Assembly (NCBI GenBank): GCA_009780445.1
Contig: WRAA01000159.1
Coordinates: 1-5,041 of the forward strand
From: Defluviitaleaceae bacterium
GTDB lineage: Bacteria; Bacillota; Clostridia; Lachnospirales; WRAA01
Direction: 5' to 3'
Length of the DNA: 5,041 nucleotides
Position 1 is the first letter of the stretch. The number at the start of each line of letters is the position of its first letter. The notes below the pieces were generated by a model. It made no database searches. It saw only the letters and a program-made list of their open reading frames with translations, and was not told the origin of the DNA. The position numbers were made by a program, and so were the translations under genes. Shown piece by piece: positions 1-5,041 of this stretch.

Positions 1-429
1 CTGCCCCATACACAGCGGGCCGGAACGCCCCGCCTCCTGCGGCAAACTTCCCGTGGCATACTGTACATACACCTTTGCGAAGGAGTGTACGATCGCCGCC
101 GCAAACTCCGCGAGACTGCCGCGGCGCGAAAGCTTCGATGTGTCCATGGTAGTGAGGTAGTTCATGTTGATGCTAAGCTCTCCTCGATATGCGAGGTACT
201 TGTCGAGCCACATGGCCGTCAGCCAGCTGTCGCCGGAGCCTTCGCCAAACTTCTCCAGCAGGCTCTGCAGCTGCTTGCCGCCGCCGCTTGCAAAAGCTTT
301 GGCGGTCTGCGCCGCCACGCCATATTCGGCCAGTGTCACCAGCGGGCGCACGCGGTCCAAGTATCCCTGCACAGTCTGCCCAAGATCCGGCAGCGGCAGC
401 AGAGCCGGCCGTTCATAGTTGTTCGCCAT
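1..429 (-). CDS. Carnitine/choline O-acyltransferase family protein, N-terminal part (cut by window edge)
   Basis: The frame from the ATG at 429 stays open for 143 codons to base 1, so the 3' end lies outside the window. The protein resembles the N-terminal region of the choline/carnitine acyltransferase family, whose members move acyl groups between CoA and carnitine or choline. Seen: an opening LPLPDLGQTVQGYLDRVRPL, like the family's 'LP.LPVP.L..TL..YL..L.PL' start; a Gly-rich turn then LQSLLEKF at about residues 49-61; SWLTAMWLDKYLAYRG at about 68-83, matching the 'WL..WW...AYL..R' block; and PLCMGQ at the window edge, matching the family's 'PLCMNQY' signature. The catalytic His and CoA-binding regions would lie beyond the edge, so activity cannot be judged. 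Full members are about 600 residues. No signal peptide is visible, suggesting a cytoplasmic enzyme. It is the last visible gene of the operon, 13 bp after the MBL gene. The family call is firm; the substrate (carnitine, choline or another alcohol) is unknown. Confidence 0.85.
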   Translation of the reverse strand, partial: MANNYERPALLPLPDLGQTVQGYLDRVRPLVTLAEYGVAAQTAKAFASGGGKQLQSLLEKFGEGSGDSWLTAMWLDKYLAYRGELSINMNYLTTMDTSKLSRRGSLAEFAAAIVHSFAKVYVQYATGSLPQEAGRSGPLCMGQ

Positions 430-437
430 AAGGAATG

Positions 438-443
438 CCCCCC
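438..443 (-). promoter_or_regulatory. Ribosome binding site of the acyltransferase gene
   Basis: A run of six G on the minus strand, 8 nt before the ATG at 429, is the only Shine-Dalgarno-like sequence there. Its first G is also the last base of the TAG stop of the upstream MBL gene (443-445). A ribosome ending the MBL frame would therefore sit on this site, which suggests translational coupling. Confidence 0.6.
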
Positions 444-1249
444 TAAATTTCGATCTCTAATCCGTCATATGCCATGACGTACTTGTCGCTGTCAAAATAC
501 TTCTTCCAGCTGTCCAGCTCGTCGTCGCTATACTTCTGGTCGAAGTGGGCGAAGATCACCAGCTTGTTGTCCGTCTGCCGGGCAATCTCCACACCCTGCT
601 TCACGGTGGAATGCCCCCAGCCCCTGCGCGAAGCCTCATAGTCCTCGCAGGAATAGGCCGCGTCGAACACAACCGCGTCAACACCGCGGCAATACTTCGC
701 CACCAAGTCCATAGACTGCTTATCCATCCCGTTCAGCTCGCTGTCGAGAAGGTGGGCAAAGCTGCTTGTGCCGTCCGTTATGTGGAAGGACAGCGTTTTG
801 TCCGGGTGGTCCGCGCGGAAGCCCGTCACCGTAAACTTGCCTATCTTACGGGGTACTTCCTCTTCCAGCCGGACAACCTCCACGTTTCCCTGTTCCTGCA
901 TAGAAACCGGCCAGACCGGCGGCGCGAAGATTCCGAACACCTGTTCCTCCAGCGGCCTCTCGTCCCGCGTCTGCGTGAACACCCGCACGCCCATGCCCTT
1001 CGTCCAGACCGGCGCGAAGGTTCCCAGGCCGCTGATGTGATCCAGGTGCAGGTGGCTAAGCAGGATGTTGACTGTGTGCGGCGGAAGATGCGACAGCTCC
1101 CCGGCAAGGGACATGATCCCGGACCCCGCGTCTATCACAAGGTATTCATCTCCCGATGTAACCTTTATACATGGCGTGTTTCCCCCGTACCGTGAACCCG
1201 GGCGCGAAATAGCAACTGACCCACGGCAGCCATATACCGTAATAATCAT
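443..1249 (-). CDS. MBL-fold metallo-hydrolase (possible phosphodiesterase)
   Basis: This 268-residue protein has the metallo-beta-lactamase fold of the cyclic-nucleotide phosphodiesterase-like / RNase Z-like branch. Seen: an N-terminal MIITVYGCRGSVA strand and RYGGNTPC (residues 20-27), typical of this branch; VIDAGSG (38-44); the metal-binding HLHLDH at 66-71; a further His in ADHPDKT (H148); LLDSE with D169 where relatives have ATD-E; VFDAAYS with D196; GWGHS with H213; and FAHFD with H235. The expected metal ligands are all present, so it is likely an active two-metal hydrolase. There is no signal peptide or membrane segment, so it is cytoplasmic. I chose the ATG at 1249: it follows GGGAGG by 10 nt and gives the family's usual N-terminus. 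An in-frame TTG at 1267 lies just upstream of that ribosome site and is unlikely. The start overlaps the upstream HD-GYP stop by one base (TAATG). The substrate is not determined; relatives are often loosely annotated as cAMP phosphodiesterases. Confidence 0.88.
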   Translation of the reverse strand: MIITVYGCRGSVAISRPGSRYGGNTPCIKVTSGDEYLVIDAGSGIMSLAGELSHLPPHTVNILLSHLHLDHISGLGTFAPVWTKGMGVRVFTQTRDERPLEEQVFGIFAPPVWPVSMQEQGNVEVVRLEEEVPRKIGKFTVTGFRADHPDKTLSFHITDGTSSFAHLLDSELNGMDKQSMDLVAKYCRGVDAVVFDAAYSCEDYEASRRGWGHSTVKQGVEIARQTDNKLVIFAHFDQKYSDDELDSWKKYFDSDKYVMAYDGLEIEI

Positions 1250-2736
1250 TACATTATCGCCTCCCAAACCTTACTTTGCTTGAACAGCTTCACCAGCTCC
1301 TTGTGTAGTTTGCCGTCATCGGCCATTTCTGTGATAATTTGCATGGCCTTGTCCACCGACAACGCCTTCTTGTACGGCCTGTCGCTGGCCACAAGAGCCT
1401 CGAAGATGTCCATGATCGTAATGATGCATATTTCGGGGGTCAGGCTGTCTCCTTTAAGCCCGACGGGATAGCCGGAGCTGTCCAGAAAGTCGTGAGTGCT
1501 GCCCGCCCAGATGCCGGCGTTCTTATAATACTTCACAAACGCGATATTCTGCAGAATACGGTTTGTTATCGACGCGTGTTCCTCCATGCTGGCGCGTTCG
1601 CCGGATGTGAGGGTGCCCTTGCGTATCACCAGCATTTCAATATCCACGGCCTCCAGTATCGGCACGGTCTTGCCGGCCGAATTTCTGTATACCAGCTCCG
1701 ACAGCTTCTGGATCTCCGCCGCGTGATCGTCCGTGAGAGAGCTTGTGAACGCCGCTGTCTCCACGAGGCTCAACGCGTTGTTGCAGCGTTGCCGCTCAGC
1801 GTCATATTCTTCCCGCGTGATATTGTTTCGCAGCAGATCCACTTCCAGCTGCAAGAGCTTGATGTCAAAGTTTTTGCGCACAACGGGAAGGCGTTCGCCA
1901 AGCCTGTGATCCTTGTCCATAGGCGTCACGGGCGACAATACCTTCCCGATATCGTGCAGCATCGCCGCCATGGTCAGCTCTTCCACGTTTACGTCGTCAA
2001 AGTGGTATGGGTGCCCTTTTTCAAAAATACTGCTGAGGTATGCGGCAAACGCGGTGCATAGTTCCGACACCCTCTGCGTGTGGGTATTGTTGTAGCGCGA
2101 GTGTTCTTCGATTGTCTGCACCATTGATGTCACGAAGGACTTGAACAGCTGGCGCACTTCCCGAAGGTGTATCAGGTTTGCCAGCGTATTGGCGGCCACA
2201 TTGGCCAATGCGGGTATCACCGGCGGCGAGAAGATGTTGCCGTACGGCACAACCTGCTTCGTAGCGGGGTCCGTCGCGTTAATCAGCTGGATAACGCCCA
2301 GGATCTCCACGTTGTTGTTCCAGTAGGTCGTAAGCGGAAGCACCAGCATGGAGCGCGTTCTGTAGCCCGTTATCTTGTCGTAGTTCTTAGGCCCCGAGAA
2401 GTTGAAGTGGTGGTTTTCCTCGTAGACATCCTTGATAACGACGACTTCGTTCTTGATCGCGGAATACGCGCTTACGTTCTTGATGTTGTTCTTGTCAAGC
2501 TCTATGGGCGGCAGATCAATCGGGAGATCCGCCGTTTGGTGAATCCCCAGGGTCTTGTTCTTGATAATGCGGAAATTCAGCTTGCCCTGTTCTATAGTAT
2601 ACAACGTTCCCGCGTCGGAGCGTGTTATTTCCATCATTTTATTCAGAATGAGGTCCAGCATATCCTCGTAGCGGATCTGGCTGTTAAACGCCAGCACTAC
2701 GTCAAATATCTGCCGCGTATCATAGTTTTCTGACAA
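1249..2736 (-). CDS. GAF domain plus HD-GYP-type phosphohydrolase
   Basis: With the chosen start the protein has 495 residues. Residues about 8-190 form a GAF sensor domain (YEDMLDLILNKMMEIT near the start, SDAGTLY, and RSMLVLPL followed by LGVIQLINA). A short helix leads to an HD-GYP-type domain: NNTHTQRV with H219, MLHDIGK with H261 and D262, EEH with H387, THDFLDSSGYP at 414-424, and MDIFEALVASDRPYKKA with D443. HD-GYP proteins hydrolyse cyclic di-nucleotides such as c-di-GMP. Two departures stand out. About 110 residues, helical and charged, are inserted after HDIGK, as in a subtype I recall from treponemes and clostridia. The canonical HHE before GYP reads THD, losing one His that binds metal in studied members. 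Activity and substrate are therefore uncertain. There is no membrane segment, so the protein is cytoplasmic, and the GAF ligand is unknown. The start is TTG at 2736, 9 nt after GAGAGG. A longer frame from TTG at 2769 begins inside a hairpin and is less likely. The stop overlaps the MBL start. Confidence 0.88.
   Translation of the reverse strand: MSENYDTRQIFDVVLAFNSQIRYEDMLDLILNKMMEITRSDAGTLYTIEQGKLNFRIIKNKTLGIHQTADLPIDLPPIELDKNNIKNVSAYSAIKNEVVVIKDVYEENHHFNFSGPKNYDKITGYRTRSMLVLPLTTYWNNNVEILGVIQLINATDPATKQVVPYGNIFSPPVIPALANVAANTLANLIHLREVRQLFKSFVTSMVQTIEEHSRYNNTHTQRVSELCTAFAAYLSSIFEKGHPYHFDDVNVEELTMAAMLHDIGKVLSPVTPMDKDHRLGERLPVVRKNFDIKLLQLEVDLLRNNITREEYDAERQRCNNALSLVETAAFTSSLTDDHAAEIQKLSELVYRNSAGKTVPILEAVDIEMLVIRKGTLTSGERASMEEHASITNRILQNIAFVKYYKNAGIWAGSTHDFLDSSGYPVGLKGDSLTPEICIITIMDIFEALVASDRPYKKALSVDKAMQIITEMADDGKLHKELVKLFKQSKVWEAIM
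1260..1265 (-). promoter_or_regulatory. Ribosome binding site deciding the MBL gene start
   Basis: GGGAGG lies on the minus strand 10 nt before the ATG at 1249 and inside the last codons of the HD-GYP gene. It favours the 1249 start over the in-frame TTG at 1267, which would put the site downstream of initiation. Confidence 0.7.
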
Positions 2737-2745
2737 GAAGATCTT

Positions 2746-2751
2746 CCTCTC
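2746..2751 (-). promoter_or_regulatory. Ribosome binding site deciding the HD-GYP gene start
   Basis: GAGAGG on the minus strand sits 9 nt before the TTG at 2736. No in-frame ATG lies near it; the first is 25 codons further in, inside the GAF domain. This supports an unusual TTG start at 2736 rather than the TTG at 2769. Confidence 0.55.
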
Positions 2752-2764
2752 ACACAGACTGCGG

Positions 2765-2791
2765 GGCAAGCCCGGTTGTTGCGGGCTTGCC
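2765..2791. other. GC-rich perfect hairpin between the surface-protein gene and the enzyme operon
   Basis: Plus-strand GGCAAGCCCG (2765-2774) and CGGGCTTGCC (2782-2791) are exact reverse complements around a 7-nt loop, giving a strong 10-bp stem. It lies 31 bp past the stop of the surface-protein gene and 29 bp before the HD-GYP start. Neither strand has a T-run after the stem, so it is not a textbook intrinsic terminator. It could be a weak or factor-assisted terminator, an mRNA-end stabiliser, or a structure that sets the level of the downstream genes. No convincing -35/-10 promoter was found in the rest of the gap (2737-2821). Confidence 0.75.
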
Positions 2792-2821
2792 GGCAGTCCA
2801 TTAAGTCATGTGGCAACCGTA

Positions 2822-5041
2822 CTAGGTGTAGCTTGGGTGTTCGTATTGCCCGCCGCCTGTGTACCCGGGCTCCGGCTTGGCGGTCTTAGTGCCGCCGGTG
2901 TCCGGGCTTGCGGCTTCGGCAGTATCCCGCTCGGTCTCGTTGGCTTCCGGCTCCTTAGCGTCCTCGCTGTGGCTGCCCGAATCCGTTTCGGGCCGGCTGT
3001 CCTGCGCGTCGTCATCTCCGGGGCTGTCGCCGTCGGAATCTTCCCCGTCGGAATCCTTGCCGCCGGAATCTTCCTCGTCAGAATCCTTGATTCCGGAATC
3101 CCCTTCGTCAGAGTCCTCTTCCTCCGGCTCCTTCTTGTCCGGCGTGTCGTCCGGCGCGGGTTCTTCCGGCGCCGGGTACAGCGGGGCGGCAAGGCCGTCG
3201 ATCATAGACCTCCCCATCACGAAATCGATCAGCGGCGGCGCAACATCCGCGCCGAACTCCCGGGTGAATACGTCGAACCAGCCCAGGTTATTCGCTACGT
3301 CAGACAGCGTGATGTTCTCACCGTGCAGCTGGTCATGGCCGATATGCCCCCAATTATGATGTACGATCATCGACGGCGAATTGGCGCGGGCGAAATTGCC
3401 CCTTAGAAGAGCCTCTGTGGCAGAGCTTTCCCCGGCTACACGGTTGACAGACGGTGAACCACTACCAATCTGTATCACCGTGTTCAACGCTACGTTCTCT
3501 TCCACGTGCCCGCTGTTGTTGCCGACTATCCCGCCAATGCGCCACGACTGGCTGGCGGTTGACGGGTTGATGGCCGCCGTAGCTGCCGACCTCCGTATGG
3601 TGCCCGAGTTTTCGCCGACAATTCCGCCGATGTTCCCGCTCATGCCCGCTATCGTTCCGGTTACGAAGGTGTACTCTATGGTGCCGCCGCTGTTATGTGC
3701 CGCAATTCCTCCCACACCGGCGTTCGGCATGGTGTTGCTTATGAACAGATCCACCAGCCCCAGGTTACGCACGGTGCCGCCGCCTCTGATGTGGGCGAAG
3801 AAGCCCTTGCTTGTGAGGTTTGGGTCTGTGATGGTGATTCCGGAGATGGTGTTCCAGCCTCCGTCGAATGTGCCGGTGAAGTTGTCTATCGGCCTCCACT
3901 GCGCCAAGCCGGCCGCGGGTGCGGAGATGTCCTCCTGCACGAGGTAGTGGCGGCTTAGCAGGTAGGCGCGGGTCGCGGAGTTGATCGCCGCGGCAAACGC
4001 GCTGAAGTTATCCTGCGTAAGCGGAATGGATCTCTGCGGCGTCGGCGCGAAGCCGTCGCGGACTTCCACCGTGGCCGATACGGTATTGGTGTTAACGGTG
4101 TAACCGCTCGGCACGCCCAGCAAGTCCGCCGCAATCGTTACAGCGGAGGACGGAACCTGCGCCATGCCGTCATACGTGGCGGTGATCTCGAAAGTCAGCG
4201 TTCCGTCGTAGTAGCTGTCGACAACCGCGTATCCGGAGAGGAAGATCCCGTCCGGCGCGTCCATCTCCAGCCGGATGTTGTCGGTCGAATCCGGGCTGCT
4301 AAAGCCGCGTACCAGCACCTGTAACTCAATGCTTGTGCCGAACACGACATCCGCGCTGTCTATGGGAATGAGAACCCTGCCGCTGTCGTACACCATCTCA
4401 AACCCCAGGCTCAAGTTGATCGGCGTTGGTGTCGGCGTTGGTGTCGGTGTAGGTGTCGGCGTTGGTGTCGGTGTAGGTGTCGGCGTTGGTGTTGGTGTAG
4501 GTGTAGGCGTTGGTACGGGTGTCGGCGTTGGCGTGGGTGCCGGCGTTGGATCGAGCGGCGGCACGGGTGTCGGCTCCGGTTGATGTGCCGGCGGCTGATG
4601 TGCCGGTGCGCCCTGCTCCTGCGGCTGATTCTGCGCCGGCTGGCTGTCCGCTTGCGGCGGCATGTTTTGCAGTAAGTACTGGTTCTGCGGAGGCTCCTGC
4701 GCCGGCGGGATGCTCTGCGTAACGCCCTGTGTCGGCGGTGCCGCCTGTTGCGACGGTATGTTTTGCACAGGCGGCTGCGCCGCCGGGAGTTGCGTCTGCG
4801 CCGGTTGTTCCTGTACGGACGGCTGTTGCGCCGCCGGTTGTCCCTGTGCGGGCGGCTGTTGCGCCGCCGGCGGTTCTTGCGCGGCCGGCGCTTCCTGCGC
4901 GGGTGCGGCGGCCGGCGGGGCTTGTAACGTCACAACCGGCGGCAGTTCGGCCACCACGATATTGTCGTTGCCGCGCTGCGCAACAAGAGCGTGTTCCACG
5001 GCCAGCGCGAGGTCGTCCCGCGAAGGCATGTTGTTCGGCGC
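2822..5041 (-). CDS. Large modular surface or secreted protein with Pro-Thr linker, GLUG repeats and acidic tail (5' end outside window)
   Basis: The frame is open from the right edge to the TAG at 2822-2824. An ATG at 5029 exists, but the 12 bases before it hold no ribosome site and the frame stays open through them, so the true start is probably outside the window. Numbered from that ATG (735 residues): 30-160 Pro/Gln/Ala-rich low complexity; 161-203 Pro-Thr repeat linker; about 204-328 a beta-sandwich-like domain; about 334-425 a region typical of the lead-in to GLUG repeats (FTGTFDGGWNTISG, then TVRNLGLVD); 439-510 three GLUG-type repeats, likely part of a beta-helix; 511-618 less clear, ending the folded part; 619-735 an acidic Ser/Asp/Glu tail with 10-residue repeats, ending Gly/Tyr-rich. 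No catalytic motif is seen. There is no C-terminal membrane anchor, and SPDTGG is not an LPxTG site with hydrophobic tail. The architecture suggests an extracellular adhesin-like or matrix protein. Export cannot be shown because the N-terminus is missing. The specific function is not recognised. Confidence 0.82.
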   Translation of the reverse strand, partial: APNNMPSRDDLALAVEHALVAQRGNDNIVVAELPPVVTLQAPPAAAPAQEAPAAQEPPAAQQPPAQGQPAAQQPSVQEQPAQTQLPAAQPPVQNIPSQQAAPPTQGVTQSIPPAQEPPQNQYLLQNMPPQADSQPAQNQPQEQGAPAHQPPAHQPEPTPVPPLDPTPAPTPTPTPVPTPTPTPTPTPTPTPTPTPTPTPTPTPTPTPINLSLGFEMVYDSGRVLIPIDSADVVFGTSIELQVLVRGFSSPDSTDNIRLEMDAPDGIFLSGYAVVDSYYDGTLTFEITATYDGMAQVPSSAVTIAADLLGVPSGYTVNTNTVSATVEVRDGFAPTPQRSIPLTQDNFSAFAAAINSATRAYLLSRHYLVQEDISAPAAGLAQWRPIDNFTGTFDGGWNTISGITITDPNLTSKGFFAHIRGGGTVRNLGLVDLFISNTMPNAGVGGIAAHNSGGTIEYTFVTGTIAGMSGNIGGIVGENSGTIRRSAATAAINPSTASQSWRIGGIVGNNSGHVEENVALNTVIQIGSGSPSVNRVAGESSATEALLRGNFARANSPSMIVHHNWGHIGHDQLHGENITLSDVANNLGWFDVFTREFGADVAPPLIDFVMGRSMIDGLAAPLYPAPEEPAPDDTPDKKEPEEEDSDEGDSGIKDSDEEDSGGKDSDGEDSDGDSPGDDDAQDSRPETDSGSHSEDAKEPEANETERDTAEAASPDTGGTKTAKPEPGYTGGGQYEHPSYT
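3029..3118 (-). repeat. Three 30-bp tandem repeats coding an acidic Ser/Asp tail
   Basis: Three consecutive 10-residue units, EDSDEGDSGI, KDSDEEDSGG and KDSDGEDSDG, are encoded by clearly related 30-bp units. All share the core (E/K)DSD..DS. They lie in the acidic C-terminal tail of the surface protein. Such Ser-Asp-rich stretches are usually disordered, extended and able to bind cations; that role is inferred here. Confidence 0.75.
3500..3715 (-). repeat. Three GLUG-type protein repeats
   Basis: Three spaced copies of the pattern (V/I)GGI(A/V)..NSG start at residues 439, 467 and 498: VGGIAAHNSGGTI, IGGIVGENSGTI and IGGIVGNNSGHV, about 28-31 residues apart. This matches the GLUG motif of bacterial surface proteins and is consistent with turns of a beta-helix. 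The DNA copies have diverged, so this is a structural repeat, not a recent duplication. Confidence 0.65.
4421..4549 (-). repeat. Pro-Thr linker tract with 24-bp tandem units
   Basis: The tract codes for 43 residues of alternating Pro and Thr (with single Ala and Val substitutions towards its N-terminal side) on a 6-bp period. Within it, 4428-4451 and 4452-4475 are identical 24-bp units and 4476-4499 differs only at 4493, so there is a higher-order repeat of recent origin. Each 24-bp unit encodes eight residues, so gain or loss keeps the frame and only changes linker length. Such linkers separate extracellular domains and are often glycosylated. Confidence 0.85.
4550..4942 (-). repeat. Pro/Gln/Ala-rich low-complexity coding region
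   Basis: Residues 30-160 of the surface protein are mostly Pro, Gln and Ala, with recurring short words such as PPAQ, PAAQQP and QEPP (for example QPPAQGQPAAQQP). The region lacks hydrophobic cores and is probably an extended, disordered stalk. The repeats are irregular, with no single clean unit length. Confidence 0.65.

Noticed and set aside
545..1195. Plus-strand frame opposite the MBL gene
   Set aside because: Antisense shadow in GC-rich DNA; its residues show no family motif, while the minus strand has the full metal-binding set.
2199..2210. Perfect 12-bp palindrome CATTGGCCAATG
   Set aside because: It lies inside the GAF coding region, has no partner site and is easily explained by its codons; an operator there is not supported.
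1339..2733. Two long plus-strand frames opposite the HD-GYP gene
   Set aside because: Shadow frames; the minus strand encodes well-formed GAF and HD-GYP motifs over the same bases.
2737..2746. Palindrome GAAGATCTTC between ribosome site and start of the HD-GYP gene
   Set aside because: Too short and without a loop to form a hairpin; likely chance, though it overlaps the translation start region.
2822..2930. SPDTGG near the C-terminus as a sortase (LPxTG-like) anchor
   Set aside because: The Leu-Pro is missing and no hydrophobic segment or basic end follows; the last residues are Gly/Tyr/Pro-rich and polar.
2810..3406. Long plus-strand frames opposite the acidic tail, and a minus-strand Arg/Thr-rich frame over the same bases
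   Set aside because: Composition is that of out-of-frame readings of the repeat-rich tail; no domain, no ribosome site and full overlap with the supported gene.
4275..4583. Plus-strand frame with a long Val-Gly repeat
   Set aside because: It is the complement of the Pro-Thr linker tract; the 6-bp period keeps all frames open. The minus-strand reading has recognisable domains on both sides.
5027..5029. ATG at 5029 as the true start of the surface protein
   Set aside because: No Shine-Dalgarno in the 12 visible upstream bases, no signal peptide after it, and the frame is open to the window edge.

Overview
The window carries four protein-coding genes, all read from the minus strand, and nothing convincing on the plus strand. 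In transcription order (right to left) they are: the 3' part of a large secreted or surface-type protein (5041 to 2822); a GAF plus HD-GYP-type phosphohydrolase (2736 to 1249); a metallo-beta-lactamase-fold hydrolase (1249 to 443); and the N-terminal 143 codons of a carnitine/choline acyltransferase that runs off the left edge (429 to 1). No tRNA, rRNA, CRISPR array, transposase or recombination site was seen.

Organism: a bacterium with moderately GC-rich DNA, the standard code and Shine-Dalgarno-led genes. The GAF/HD-GYP protein belongs to a subtype with a long insert after the HD motif. As I recall the family, it is common in anaerobes such as treponemes and clostridia. GLUG-motif surface proteins with Pro-Thr linkers, and the rare bacterial carnitine acyltransferases, fit a host-associated anaerobe, perhaps a Treponema-like spirochaete. 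This assignment is tentative and rests on recalled family resemblance, not on a search.

Layout: the right 2.2 kb encodes a modular protein. From its N-terminal side it has a Pro/Gln/Ala-rich low-complexity stretch, a Pro-Thr repeat linker built from 24-bp tandem units, a beta-sandwich-like domain, a beta-helix-like region with three GLUG-type repeats, and an acidic Ser/Asp tail with 10-residue repeats. An 85-bp gap follows, holding a perfect 10-bp-stem hairpin. The three enzyme genes then follow tightly. The HD-GYP stop and the MBL start overlap as TAATG, and 13 bp separate the MBL stop from the acyltransferase start, whose Shine-Dalgarno begins inside the MBL stop codon. These three are very probably one translationally coupled operon.

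Working together: the HD-GYP and MBL proteins are both metal-dependent hydrolases of families that include phosphodiesterases. The acyltransferase would move acyl groups between CoA and a small alcohol such as carnitine or choline. Any shared pathway is inference. Whether the surface protein belongs to the same transcript depends on whether the hairpin ends transcription; it has no T-tract.
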